Part shown: positions 10,776 through 24,107 of the stretch, in pieces | Layout of the letters: each line of letters begins with the position of its first letter | How positions within the stretch are numbered: the first letter of the stretch is position 1 | Source of the DNA: Mesocentrotus franciscanus | Lineage: Eukaryota > Echinodermata > Echinoidea > Camarodonta > Strongylocentrotidae | DNA length: 64,000 bases | Reading direction: 5' to 3' | Assembly: GCA_037976565.1 (NCBI GenBank) | Contig: CP137675.1 | Coordinates: 31,199,820-31,263,819, forward strand | The notes under the pieces: generated by a model | Told to the model about the DNA's origin: nothing | The model's database searches: none | Seen by the model: only the letters and a program-made list of their open reading frames with translations | Position numbers and translations under genes: made by a program

Positions 10776-12943
10776 CTAGAAATGTAATTCGTCATGAGGA
10801 CGAATTAGGTGGTCTGTTATGTAATCTGAATAACTGATCTTGTAGAAAATTGTCTTAGCTACAACATATCAAAATTTGGAAGAAAATCGATCCATATTTA
10901 CAGAGATACAATCAATTTTCCATAAATATGCTGACGTCATAATATGCAAATTCGTATTTTGAGTTCCAAGGCCAAAGGGCAAAGGGCAGAGCTATAGAAA
11001 ATTAAGGAACATTACAAGACATAATAGAAGGAGAACGAGAACCAGAGGCGGGAGAGGTAGAGGGTGAGAGAGAAGAAAAGAGAAGGGCAGAGGCAGAGGG
11101 AGACAGAGCAAGAGAATAAGAGGGAGGCAAGGCAAGAGGTCGAGGTAGAGGGAGGCAGAGAGAGAGGGAGAGGGTAAAGAGTAGAGAGAGATATATATGC
11201 AGAGACAGAGCAAGAGAAGGAGAGGGGCAAAATAAGAGAGGAGAAGGGAAACAGAGCAAGAGAGAGGAGAAAGAGAGAGATGCAATGGAGAACGATGCAT
11301 TCAATATATCCAGCATAAATAGAATTTAATATAGAGAAAGAGAGAAGTATAGACAAGTAAACAATTCTATGTCCACGGGAGAGACGTAAACATGCATATA
11401 CCTTGGGCTGAATAACTGGAAAAGTAAAAACGTCTGGGAAGGAGACTAGCAAGGTGATTTGATATTGTAGCAGAGTTGGGAGATAAACCCTATATTAGGT
11501 TTAATACCAGATTTCCCATAGGGTTGTACTCAAACGATTGACATTCTTCTCCCATAGATATAACACGCAAAATTAGGCATTTTATTACATTGTTTGTGAT
11601 TGTATATGATAATATGTTATAATAGTCGAAGAAGATCATAAAATCAAATTTAAAACGACGGCAAAAAAAAAAAAAAAAATGACCCACCAGGAATCGAACT
11701 TGGGTCGCCGGAATGGGAGGCAAGTGCTATGACCACTATACCAAAATAATCCACATAGACATTACACGTGAACGGAAAATGGAATTCTCAAATCCCACTT
11801 TGCAAGTGAAATATGAGCATGATCCCGGCATCTGATCGAAAAATAAAGGGCACACTTGTGATAGCTTATTGTCTCAGCTACAACATACTCAAAGCTCAGC
11901 AAAAACAAAACTAAAACGACGGAGATATTGCTCGCGAAAGACGGAATGTAGAATCCAGTTTTGAGAAAAGTCATGTCCCATAGAGAATACACGCAAAATG
12001 TGAAAAATTGACATGCCTCCTTTAATCGCAAAAATACGCCATGATGCCTTTGTCAAAATGAAAAATCGTGATGACTGCATTTGTAGAGAATTGTCTCAGC
12101 TAGAACATATCAAAATTTGGAAGAAAATCGATCAATATTTACAGAGATACAATCAATTTTCCAAAAATATGCTGACGTCATAATATGCAAATTGAAATTT
12201 TGAGTTCGGAGGCCATTATGATGACGTCATGAGTTAATTGAGGGTCAAATGAGACATGAAATCATATCTCCGACTCATAATCTATCCAAATATGAAAAAA
12301 ATTGGGAGTTCCCATCCATTCTGAAGAGTTACAATGAATTTTGTATAGGCATGTTTTTGCCCATATATGCTATGTATTACAAGAGATCGCGCGCACGGAC
12401 ATGTTTCTTGAACGGACGCTCATTCCGTTATTAATGGTCATAAAAGATAAACATGGTATCAAATTGTTCAGAAAAAATGGGAATATCATGACAAAAAAAT
12501 TGGCGATTTATGTTGCGTTCGGCCGTCACGAACGAAAACGCGCGCGCATTCGTGCGCGTTTTTTTTGAAATGCTTAAAATGGCCTGAAACGTATCAAAAT
12601 GAATTTGAGACGATTTGAGCATTTTGAAATTTTGCGCGCGCTGACGCGCGGACGTACGCATGCGCGCGCGTTTTTGACCTGAAATTGACCGGACGGATAT
12701 TGACCTTGATCATGATAAATATGAATGAGAAATGACTTTCCGTTATGAAGATATGATCATGAGTTGAAAGTACCAAAAAAACACAAAATGGCGCCTGGAT
12801 GACGTCATGAAGACTTGATGACCTTGAAAATGTTACTGTCACGTCTCATGACTATGACCTATGACTGTGCCAAAATTGAAAGAAATTGACAGAACCGATC
12901 TTGAGTTATCCTCTACACAAAAAGGGGCGGAAATAAATAAAAA
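10776..12943 (+). repeat. Composite unit 2 (2.17 kb)
   Basis: Order: CTAGAAATG, hairpin, AGGTGGTCTGT; motif pair TGACGTCA/ATGCAAAT (about 10934); GA-rich stretch 10985-11345; a TCTATGTCCACGGGAGAGACG segment; tRNA-like insert 11680-11752; CACGTGAACGG segment; second motif pair (about 12175); CG tracts 12535-12670; AAAATGGCGCCTGGATGACG segment near 12785; AT-rich tail. Unit 3 follows head to tail with high similarity. The open minus-strand frames across the GA-rich part are low-complexity artefacts. Confidence 0.85.
11680..11752 (-). pseudogene. tRNA-Gly(CCC)-like sequence, copy 2, with T-run
   Basis: Same A box, CCC loop and B box as copy 1. On its own strand the 73-base body is followed directly by a run of more than 15 T, the shape of a Pol III terminator. 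The acceptor stem does not pair well. Confidence 0.55.
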
Positions 12944-15106
12944 CTAGAAATGTAATTCGTCATGAGGACGAATTAGGTGGTCTGTTATGTAATCTGAATA
13001 ACTGATCTTGTAGAAAATTGTCTTAGCTACAACATATCAAAATTTGGAAGAAAATCGATCCATATTTACAGAGATACAATCAATTTTCCATAAATATGCT
13101 GACGTCATAATATGCAAATTCGTATTTTGAGTTCCAAGGCCAAAGGGCAAAGGGCAGAGCTATAGAAAATTAAGGAACATTACAAGACATAATAGAAGGA
13201 GAACGAGAACCAGAGGCGGGAGAGGTAGAGGGTGAGAGAGAAGAAAAGAGAAGGGCAGAGGCAGAGGGAGACAGAGCAAGAGAATAAGAGGGAGGCAAGG
13301 CAAGAGGTCGAGGTAGAGGGAGGCAGAGAGAGAGGGAGAGGGTAAAAGAGTAGAGAGAGATATATATGCAGAGACAGAGCAAGAGAAGGAGAGGGGCAAA
13401 ATAAGAGAGGAGAAGGGAAACAGAGCAAGAGAGAGGAGAAAGAGAGAGATGCAATGGAGAACGATGCATTCAATATATCCAGCATAAATAGAATTTAATA
13501 TAGAGAAAGAGAGAAGTATAGACAAGTAAACAATTCTATGTCCACGGGAGAGACGTAAACATGCATATACCTTGGGCTGAATAACTGGAAAAAGTAAAAA
13601 CGTCTGGGAAGGAGACTAGCAAGGTGATTTGATATTGTAGCAGAGTTGGGAGATAAACCCTATATTAGGTTTAATACCAGATTTCCCATAGGGTTGTACT
13701 CAAACGATTGACATTCTTCTCCCATAGATATAACACGCAAAATTAGGCATTTTATTACATTGTTTGTGATTGTATATGATAATATGTTATAATAGTCGAA
13801 GAAGATCATAAAATCAAATTTAAAACGACGGCAAAAAAAAAAAAAAAAAATGACCCACCAGGAATCGAACTTGGGTCGCCGGAATGGGAGGCAAGTGCTA
13901 TGACCACTATACCAAAATAATCCACATAGACATTACACGTGAACGGAAAATGGAATTCTCAAATCTCACTTTGCAAGTGAAATATGAGCATGATCCCGGC
14001 ATCTGATCGAAAAATAAAGGGCACACTTGTGATAGCTTATTGTCTCAGCTACAACATACTCAAAGCTCAGCAAAAACAAAACTAAAACGACGGAGATATT
14101 GCTCGCGAAAGACGGAATGTAGAATCCAGTTTTGAGAAAAAGTCATGTCCCATAGAGAATACACGCAAAATGTGAAAAATTGACATGCCTCCTTTAATCG
14201 CAAAATACGCCATGATGCCTTTGTCAAAATGAAAAATCGTGGTGACTGCATTTGTAGAGAATTGTCTCAGCTAGAACATATCAAAATTTGGAAGAAAATC
14301 GATCAATATTTACAGAGATACAATCAATTTTCCAAAATATGCTGACGTCATAATATGCAAATTGAAATTTTGAGTTCGGAGGCCATTATGATGACGTCAT
14401 GAGTTAATTGAGGTCAAATGAGACATGAAATCATATCTCCGACTCATAATCTATCCAAATATGAAAAAAATGGGAGTTCCCATCCATTCTGAAGAGTTAC
14501 AATGAATTTTGTATAGGCATGTTTTTGCCCATATATGCTATACCAAGAGATCGCGCAATGGACATGTTTCTGAACGGACGCTCATTCCGTTATTAATGGT
14601 CATAAAAGAATAAACAAGGTATCAAATTGTTCAGAAAAAATGAGGAATATCATGCCAAAAAAGATAGGAGGAATTTATGTTGCGTTCGGCCGTCGCTGAA
14701 CGAAAACGCGCGCGCATTCGTGTGTGCGTTTTTGCGAAATGCTTAAAATGGCCTGAAACGTATCTAAAATGAATTTGAGACGATTTAGAGCATTTTGAAA
14801 TTTTGCGCGCGCGCTGACGCGGACGCACATGCGCGCGCGTATTTTGACCTGAAATTGACCGGACGGATATTGACCTTGATCATGTGAAATATGAATGAGA
14901 AATTATCGTTATGAAGATAATGATCATGAGTTGAAAAGTACCAAAAACACAAAATGGCGCCTGGATGACGTCATGAAGACTTGATGACCTTGAAAATGTT
15001 ACTGTCACGTCTCATGACTATGACCTATGACTGTATCAAAATTGAAAGAAATTGACAGAACTGATCTTGAGTTATCCTCACACAAAAAGGGGCGGAAATA
15101 AATAAA
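12944..15106 (+). repeat. Composite unit 3 (2.16 kb, runs into the gap)
   Basis: Nearly a copy of unit 2 in the same order, including GA-rich stretch 13150-13505, tRNA-like insert 13851-13923, CG tracts 14705-14840 and the AAAATGGCGCC segment at about 14950. It ends at the GGCGGAAATAAATAAA tail, exactly where the next unit should begin, and there the assembly gap starts. Confidence 0.85.
13851..13923 (-). pseudogene. tRNA-Gly(CCC)-like sequence, copy 3, with T-run
   Basis: Same features as copy 2, with a longer T-run after the body on the minus strand. Confidence 0.55.
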
Positions 15107-15606
15107 NNNNNNNNNNNNNNNNNNNNNNNNNNNNNNNNNNNNNNNNNNNNNNNNNNNNNNNNNNNNNNNNNNNNNNNNNNNNNNNNNNNNNNNNNNNNNN
15201 NNNNNNNNNNNNNNNNNNNNNNNNNNNNNNNNNNNNNNNNNNNNNNNNNNNNNNNNNNNNNNNNNNNNNNNNNNNNNNNNNNNNNNNNNNNNNNNNNNNN
15301 NNNNNNNNNNNNNNNNNNNNNNNNNNNNNNNNNNNNNNNNNNNNNNNNNNNNNNNNNNNNNNNNNNNNNNNNNNNNNNNNNNNNNNNNNNNNNNNNNNNN
15401 NNNNNNNNNNNNNNNNNNNNNNNNNNNNNNNNNNNNNNNNNNNNNNNNNNNNNNNNNNNNNNNNNNNNNNNNNNNNNNNNNNNNNNNNNNNNNNNNNNNN
15501 NNNNNNNNNNNNNNNNNNNNNNNNNNNNNNNNNNNNNNNNNNNNNNNNNNNNNNNNNNNNNNNNNNNNNNNNNNNNNNNNNNNNNNNNNNNNNNNNNNNN
15601 NNNNNN
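15107..15606. other. Assembly gap, 500 N
   Basis: Exactly 500 undetermined bases, the usual placeholder for a gap of unknown size. It replaces the start and GA-rich part of unit 4, so the true copy number here is not known. Confidence 1.
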
Positions 15607-16116
15607 AAGAACATTACAAGACATAATAGAAGGAGAACGAGAACCAGAGCAGGCAGAGAGAGAATAGAGGGCAAGAATAAGAGAGGAGAAGGAAACAGAG
15701 CAAGAGAGAGAGAGAGATGCAATGGAGAACGATGCATTCAATATATCCAGCATAAATAGAATTTAATATAGAGAAAGAGAGAAGTATAGACAAGTAAACA
15801 ATTCTATGTCCGGGAGAGACGTAAACATGCATATACCTTGGGCTGAATAACTGGAAAAGTAAAAACGTCTGGGAAGGAGACTAGCAAGGTGATTTGATAT
15901 TGTAGCAGAGTTGGGAGATACACCCTATATTAGGTTTAATACCAGATTTCCCATAGGGTTGTACTCAAACGATTGACATTCTTCTCCCATAGATATAACA
16001 CGCAAATTAGGCATTTTATTACATTGTTTGTGATTGTATATGATAATATGTTATAATAGTCGAAGAAGATCATAAAATCAAATTTAAAACGACGGCAAAA
16101 AAAAAAAAAAAAAAAA

Positions 16117-16189
16117 TGACCCACCAGGAATCGAACTTGGGTCGCCGGAATGGGAGGCAAGTGCTATGACCACTATACCAAAATAATCC
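16117..16189 (-). pseudogene. tRNA-Gly(CCC)-like sequence, copy 4, with T-run
   Basis: Same features as copy 2. The T-run on the minus strand is about 20 bases, the longest of the five. Confidence 0.55.
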
Positions 16190-17384
16190 ACATAGACATT
16201 ACACGTGAACGGAAAATGGAATTCTCAAATCTCACTTTGCAAGTGAAATATGAGCATGATCCCGGCATCTGATCGAAAAATAAAGGGCACACTTGTGATA
16301 GCTTATTGTCTCAGCTACAACATACTCAAAGCTCAGCAAAACAAAACTAAAACGACGGAGATATTGCTCGCGAAAGACGGTAATGTAGAATCCAGTTTTG
16401 AGAAAAAGTCATGTCCCATAGAGAATACACGCAAAATGTGAAAAATTGACATGCCTCCTTTAATCGCAAAAATACGCCATGATGCCTTTGTCAAAATGAA
16501 AAATCGTGATGACTGCATTTGTGGAGAATTGTCTCAGCTAGAACATATCAAAATTTGGAAGAAAATCGATCAATATTTACAGAGATACAATCAATTTTCC
16601 AAAAATATGCTGACGTCATAATATGCAAATTGAAATTTTGAGTTCAGGCCATTATGATGACGTCATGAGTTAATTGAGGGTCAAATGAGACATGAAATCA
16701 TATCTCCGACTCATAATCTATCCAAATATGAAAAAAAATTGGGAGTTCCATCCATTCTGAAGAGTTACAATGAATTTTGTATAGGCATGTTTTGCCCATA
16801 TATGCTATGTATTACAAGAGCTCGCGCGCGGACATGTTATCTTGAACGGACGCTCATTCCGTTATTAATGGTCATAAAAAGATAAACATGGTATCAAATT
16901 GTTCGGAAAAAATGAGGAATATCATGACAAAAAAAAACTAGGCGATTTATGTTTCGTTCGGCCGTCACGAACGAAAACGCGCGCAAATTCGCGTTTCGCG
17001 TTTTGCGAAATGCTTAAAATGGCCTGAAACGTATGCAAAATGAATTTGAGACGATTTTGAGCATTTTGAAATTTTGCGCGCTAACGCGCGGACGTACGCA
17101 TGCGCGCGCGTTTTTGACCTGAAATTGACCGGACGGATATTGACCTTGATCATGATAAATATGAATGAGAAATGACTTTCCGTTATGAAGATATGATCAT
17201 GAGTTGAAGTACCAAAAAAACACAAAATGGCGCCTGGATGACGTCATGAAGACGATGACCTTGAAAATGTTCCTGTCACGTCTCATGATTATGACCTATG
17301 ACTGTGTCAAAATTGAAAGAAATTGACAAAACCGATCTTGAGTTATCAACGGAACAAAAAGTGGCGGAAATAAATAAAAATAAA

Positions 17385-17578
17385 TAATAAAAAAATTCTG
17401 ACAAAAACAATAGGTGATCTGTCGATACCGACAGACCACTAATAATAAAAAGAAAATTCTGACAGAATTAATAAATTGATCTATCGGTCCGACAGACCAC
17501 TATGTATAAAGAAAGAAAATTCTGACCAGATTAATGAGTGATCTGTCGATGACGACAGACCACTAATAATAATAAATT
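17385..17578. repeat. Hairpin array A (three hairpins)
   Basis: Three units of AATTCTGAC, an AT-rich spacer, then a hairpin closing with CGACAGACCACT. The middle one has changed to ATTGATCTATCGG and CCGACAGACCACT. It ends directly in the unit-start hairpin at 17579. Confidence 0.8.
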
Positions 17579-20500
17579 TAATTCGTCATGAGGACGAATT
17601 AGGTGGTCTGTCTACAATTCTTATGATCATGCTCATCTTCAATTCAATGATCCAATATAATGATGTTAATGTAAAATGATGTATTAAGATATGAATTGAT
17701 GAATGAAGTACTGATGAACTGATAGATTGAACTGATGTGAAATGAACTGAATTGATAGCTAAACTGATGAACTGATGAATGAACTGATGAGCTGATATTG
17801 AACTGCTGACCTGAACTGAAGTAATAACTCAACTGATGACAAAATATTGAGAAATGATTATGATCAAGATCATGATCATAATGAAATTGATGAAAATATA
17901 GAGATAGAGAAGAGACAGGAGACTGGTTATAGTCATGTAAATACATGAGCTGGACCGAGGATGAAAGAGGAATCAGAATGCATACACTTGGAAGGAAAGT
18001 ACAAGGAAACATGGTAGGGTGAAATAAGAATACAAAGGGCACAGCAAAGAGCTAGAGGAAATTAAGGAACATCCTATAAGACATAAAGAGGCAGGAGCCA
18101 AAGGCGGGAAAAGGAGAGGGTGAGAGAGTAGAGAAAGAGAGAGGCAGAGACAGCTAGGGAGACATCAGAGCTAGAAGAAGAGGGAGGCAGAACAAGAGAG
18201 GGAGAGGGTGAAATAGAAGAGAGAGAGCGATGCAAAGCTGACAAACGCCCTTGCCATTACTTTTCAACTTTCAATTAAAAATTTCTACATGATTCAAACA
18301 TCTGATCAAAAACGGAAGGCGCACTTCCGATAGCTCATAGTATCAGCTATAACATACTTAAATTGGGGGTGCGGGGGGATTAGGCAAAAATAAGCGAAAT
18401 ACTACTCACAGAACAATGTCATGTAGATTCATTATGTGAACGAAATTCGACTTCCGTAGACATAGCATAACATAACATAATGTCACCTTTAATTGAAATT
18501 TTCACTATGATGACGTCATCAAAACGAAAAGTGAGGGTGACTTATCTTGTAGAGAATTGTCTTAGCTACAACATATCAAAATTTGGGAGAAAAAAGAGCA
18601 CAAATAAGCTAGATAGTGCTCCAAGATTAATGTTATGTAGATTCATATGATGTGAACGAAATTCACTTTCATAGACATAACACGCAAATTAAGAAAATTC
18701 TGACATGTCGCCTTTAATTGAAATTTTCACTATGATGACGTCATCAAAAAGAGAGTGACTCTTGAAGAATGTTAGCTACAACATATCAAAATTTGGAAAA
18801 AAAGAGCACAAATAAGCTAGATGGTGCTCAAAGATTAATGTTATGTAGATTCATATGATGTGAAGAAATTCACTTTCCATAGACATAACACGCAAATTAA
18901 GAAAATTCTGACATGTCGCCTTTAATTGAAATTTTCACTATGATGACGTCATCAAAACGAAAGTGAGGTGACTTATCTTGTAGAAATTGTCTTAGCTACA
19001 ACATATCAAAATTTGGGAGAAAAAGAGCACAAATGAGCTAGATAGTGCTCAAAGATTAATGTTATGTAGATTCATATGATGTGAACGAAATTCACCATAG
19101 ACATAACACGCAAATTAAGAAAATTCTGACATGTCGCCTTTAATTGAAATTTTCACTATGATGACGTCATCAAAACGAAAAGTGAGGTGACTTATCTTGT
19201 AGAGAATTGTCTTAGCTACAACATATCAAAATTTGGAAGAAAAAGAGCACAAATAAGCTAGATGGTGCTCAAAGATTAATGTTATGTAGATTCATATGAT
19301 GTGAACGAAATTCACTTTCATAGACATAACACGCAAATTAAGAAAATTCTGACATGTCACCTTTAATTGAAATTTTCACTATGATGACGTCATCAAAACG
19401 AAAAGTGAGGTGACTTATCTTGTAGAGAATTGTCTTAGCTACAACATATCAAAATTTGGAAGAAAAAGAGCACAAATAAGCTAGATGGTGCTCAAAGATT
19501 AATGTTATGTAGATTCATATGATGTGAACGAAATTCACTTTCATAGACATAACACGCACGTTAAGAAAATTCTGACATGTCGCCTTTAATTGAAATTTTC
19601 ACTATGATGACGTCATCAAAACGAAAAGTGAGAGTGACTTATCTTGTAGAGAATTGTCTTAGCTACAACATATCAAAATTTGGGAGAAAAAGAGCTCAAA
19701 TAAGCTAGATAGTGCTCAAAGATTAATGTTATGTAGATTCATGATGTGAACGAAATTCACTTCCGTAGACATAACACGCACGTTAAGAAAATTCTGACAT
19801 GTCGCCTTTAATTGAAATTTTCACTTTGATGACGTCATCAAAACGAAAAGTGAGGAACTTATCTTGTAGAGAATTGTCTTAGCTACAACATATCTAAATT
19901 TGGAAGAAAACAATCAATATTTACAGAGATACAATCAATTTTCCATAAATATGCGGACGTCATAAAATGCAAATTCGTATTTTGAGTTCCAAGGCCTTTA
20001 TGATGACGTCACGATATTTGTACTGGCAAAATGAGACATGAAATCATATCTCCAATTCATACTCTATCCAAATATGAAAAAATTGAGAGGAATTCAGGCA
20101 TTCTGACGAGCTATGGCGGATTTTATATAGACATGTTTTTACCACTTTTTACATTATATTGCCCATTGACGCGCGCACGAATTTAAAAGTTTGACGCACG
20201 CGTAGGGCATTATAGAAGGTCGAGAATGACTGGAAATAGTTGAAAATTGTCAAAAATAGTGTCAGGAATACAAACCATGCGAAAAACGGCGTGTTTACGA
20301 TGTGTACGTGCTGCGCGCGCGCGTAACGCGCGCGGACGCGCACGGACGGAAATTTTGAAATGCTTAAAATGACCTGATTCGTACTTTCGTTTAATAGTTA
20401 AGTGATTTTGAGCATTTTAAAATTGACGCGCGCGTACGCGCGCGTCATGACCTTTATGTGACCTTTGATGACATGACCTGTTGACCCTTGAGGTAAAGTA

Positions 20501-21948
20501 TATGTGATATGAATATAAATAACCTTTGATGACGCATCATGAAGATATGATTGATAATGTGATTTCACAAAATGGCGCCTGGATGACGTCACGATGACCT
20601 GATGACCTTGAAAAAATGGTGGCACTTGAATTTGATAAGCCTGATGACTGACAAAAATTTGATGAAAATTGATGGAGCCGAATTTGAGCAATCACGCTCA
20701 CAAGAAAGTGGTGGGAAAATAAAAATAAACAAGTGCGTTACCGATATAAAAACATTTCCATAGCGATTACACGTGAACGGAAAATGGAATTCTCAAATCC
20801 CACTTTGCAAGTGAAATATGAGCATGATCCCGGCATCTGATCGAAAAATAAAGGGCACACTTGTGATAGCTTATTGTCTCAGCTACAACATACTCGAAGC
20901 TCAGCGAAAACAAAACTAAAACGACGGAGATATTGCTCGCGAAAGACGGGAATGTAGAATCCAGTTTTGACAAAAAGTCATGTCCCATAGAGAATACACG
21001 CAAAATGTGAAAAATTGACATGCCTCCTTTAATCGCAAAATACGCCATGATGCTTTTGTCAAAATGAAAATTCGTGTTGACTGCATTGTAGAGAATTGTC
21101 TCAGCTACAACATATCAAAATTTGGAAGAAAATCGACAACCGATTAGCAATATTATCAAATGAATACAAAATTATGATGTCATATTTTCAAAATCAAATT
21201 TTCGAGTTCATATGCAAATATGACGACGTCAGAACATACGATTGGACAAAATTATACATGAAATCACATAAACATTTCATGGGCTTCCAGAAAATGTTAA
21301 AAATTTGGGGTATTTAGGCATTCTGACGAGCTATGGCGGATTTTATATAGACATGTTTTTACCACTTTTTACATTATATTGCCCATTGACGCGCGCACGA
21401 ATTTTAAAGTTTGACGCACGCGCGTGGCATTATGGAAGGTCGAGAATTACTGGAAATAGTTGGAAATTGTCAAAAATAGTGTCAGAAATAAAAACCATGC
21501 GAAAAAGGCGTTTTTACGATGTACGCGATGCGTGCGCGCATAATGCGCGCGCGGACGCACGGACGGAAATTTTGAAATGCTTAAATGACCTGATTCGTAC
21601 TCTCAATTAATAGTTAAGTGATTTTGAGCTTTTTAAATTTTGACGCGCGCGTACGCGCGTCATGACCTTTATGTGATTTTTGACGACATGACCTGTTGAC
21701 CCTTGACCTGAATTATATGTGATATGAATATGAATGACCTTTGATGACGCATCATGAAGATATGATTGATCATGTGATTTCACAAAATGGCGCCTGGATG
21801 ACGTCACGATGACCTGATGACCTTGAAAATGTTCCTGTCACGTTTTATGACAATGACCCATGACTGTCCAAAATTGAAAGAAATTGACTGTACCGATCTT
21901 GAGTTATCGTCGGAACAAAAAAGTGGAGGAAATAAAAATAAATAATAA
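17579..21948 (+). repeat. Composite unit 5 (4.4 kb, with 220-bp array)
   Basis: Left end as in other units, but followed by a TTCTTATGATCATGCTC segment, a degenerate AACTGATG tandem stretch (about 17690-17840), a GA-rich stretch (18050-18240), the 220-bp tandem array, and then the usual CG-rich and AAAATGGCGCC segments twice (about 20160-20700 and 21390-21900). No coding frame or tRNA-like insert was found. Confidence 0.75.
18377..19870 (+). repeat. 220-bp tandem array, about seven copies
   Basis: The word TGACATGTCGCCTTTAATTG recurs at about 18701, 18909, 19127, 19350, 19573 and 19795, with a diverged first copy at about 18481, so the period is 208-223 bases. Each copy holds a TGACGTCA palindrome, CTTAGCTACAACATATC, GATTAATGTTATGTAGATTC and CATAGACATAACACGC. 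Single copies of the same motif occur at about 8580 and 24730. Confidence 0.9.
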
Positions 21949-22854
21949 CTAGAAATGTAATTCGTCATGAGGACGAATTAGGTGGTCTGTTATGTAATCT
22001 GAATAACTGATCTTGTAGAAAATTGTCTTAGCTACAACATATCAAAATTTGGAAGAAAATCGATCCATATTTACAGATACAATCAATTTTCCATAAATAT
22101 GCTGACGTCATAATATGCAAATTCGTATTTTGAGTTCCAAGGCCAAAGGGCAAAGGGCAGAGCTGTAGAAAATTAAGGAACATTACAAGACATAATAGAA
22201 GGAGAACGAGAACCAGAGCAGGCGGGAGAGGTAGAGGGTGAGAGAGAAGAAAAGAGAAGGGCAGAGGCAGAGGGAGACAGAGCAAGAGAATAAGAGGGAG
22301 GCAAGGCAAGAGGTCGAGGTAGAGGGAGGCAGAGAGAGAGGGAGAGGGTAAAAGAGTAGAGAGAGATATATATGCAGAGACAGAGCAAGAGAAGGAGAGG
22401 GGCAAAATAAGAGAGGAGAAGGGAAACAGAGCAAGAGAGAGAGAGAAGAGAGAGATGCAATGGAGAACGATGCATTCAATATATCCAGCATAAATAGAAT
22501 TTAATATAGAGAAAGAGAGAAGTATAGACAAGTAAACAATTCTATGTCCACGGGAGAGACGTAAACATGCATATACCTTGGGCTGAATAACTGGAAAAAG
22601 TAAAAACGTCTGGGAAGGAGACTAGCAAGGTGATTTGATATTGTAGCAGAGTTGGGAGATACACCTATATTAGGTTTAATACCAGATTTCCCATAGGGTT
22701 GTACTCAAACGATTGACATTCTTCTCCCATAGATATAACACGCAAAATTAGGCATTTTATTACATTGTTTGTGATTGTATATGATAATATGTTATAATAG
22801 TCGAAGAAGATCATAAAATCAAATTTAAAACGACGGCAAAAAAAAAAAAAAAAA

Positions 22855-22927
22855 TGACCCACCAGGAATCGAACTTGGGTCGCCGGAATGGGAGGCAAGT
22901 GCTATGACCACTATACCAAAATAATCC
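22855..22927 (-). pseudogene. tRNA-Gly(CCC)-like sequence, copy 5, with T-run
   Basis: Same features as copy 2. Confidence 0.55.
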
Positions 22928-24107
22928 ACATAGACATTACACGTGAACGGAAAATGGAATTCTCAAATCTCACTTTGCAAGTGAAATATGAGCATGATCC
23001 CGGCATCTGATCGAAAAATAAAGGGCACACTTGTGATAGCTTATTGTCTCAGCTACAACATACTCAAAGCTCAGCGAAAACAAAACTAAAACGACGGAGA
23101 TATTGCTCGCGAAAGACGGAATGTAGAATCCAGTTTTGAGAAAAAGTCATGTCCCATAGAGAATACACGCAAAATGTGAAAAATTGACATGCCTCCTTTA
23201 ATCGCAAAATACGCCATGATGCCTTTGTCAAAATGAAAATCGTGGTGACTGCATTTGTAGAGAATTGTCTCAGCTAGAACATATCAAAATTTGGAAGAAA
23301 ATCGACAATATTTACAATATTGTCAAATGAATACAAAATTATGATGTCATATTTTCAAATCAAATTTTGAGTTCATATGCAAATATGACGACGTCAGAAC
23401 ATACGATTGGACAAATGAGACATGAAATCACATAAAATTTCATGGGCTTCAAAAATGAAAAAATTTGGGGGTATTTAGGCATTCTGAAGAGCTATGGCGG
23501 ATTTTGTATAGACATGTTTTTACCACTTTTTACATTATATTGCCCATTGACGCACGAATTTTAAAGTTTGACGCACGCGTGTGGCATTATGGAAGGTCGA
23601 GAATGACTGGAAATAGTTGGAAATTGTCAAAAATAGTGTCAGAAATAAAAACCATGCGAAAAAAAGGCGTTTTTACGATGTGTACGCGCTGCGCGCGCAT
23701 AACGCGCGCGGACGCGCACGGACGGAAATTTTGAAATGCTTAAAATGACCTGAAACGTACTCTCAATTAATAGTTAAGTGATTTTGAGCATTTTAAAATT
23801 TTGACGCGTACGCGCGCGTAATGACTTTATGTGATTTTTGACGACATGACCTGTTGACCCTTGACCTGAATTATATGTGATATGAATATGAATGACCTTT
23901 GATTACGCATCATGAAGATATGATTGATCATGTGATTTCACAAAATGGCGCCTGGATGACGTCACGATGACCTGATGACCTTGAAAATGTTCCTGTCACG
24001 TCTCATGACAATGACCCATGACTGTGCCAAAATTGAAAGAAATTGACTTTACCGATCTTGAGTTATCGTCGGAACAAAAAAGTGGAGGAAATAAAAATAA
24101 ATAATAA

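Larger units (their letters stand above)
15607..17578 (+). repeat. Composite unit 4 (after the gap)
   Basis: Picks up in a shortened GA-rich stretch (to about 15780) and follows the unit order: tRNA-like insert 16117-16189, CACGTGAACGG segment, motif pair (about 16613), CG tracts 16975-17110, AAAATGGCGCC segment (about 17224). Instead of joining the next unit directly it ends in three GGTG...CACC-type hairpins. Confidence 0.8.

Noticed and set aside
10985..11452. Long minus-strand open frames rich in S, L, P and F (also at 13150-13525, 15606-15832, 22028-22531, 28024-28300, 32342-32750)
   Set aside because: They are the complement of GA-rich low-complexity DNA, are open in two or three frames at once and differ between units. 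No gene.
17579..17601. Hammerhead-ribozyme core in the GTCATGAGGACGAAT hairpin, or in the CTGATGA-rich stretches at 17690-17840 and 24410-24560
   Set aside because: The CUGAUGA and GAAA boxes are not both present with a proper stem between them. The CTGATGA words belong to a degenerate tandem repeat.
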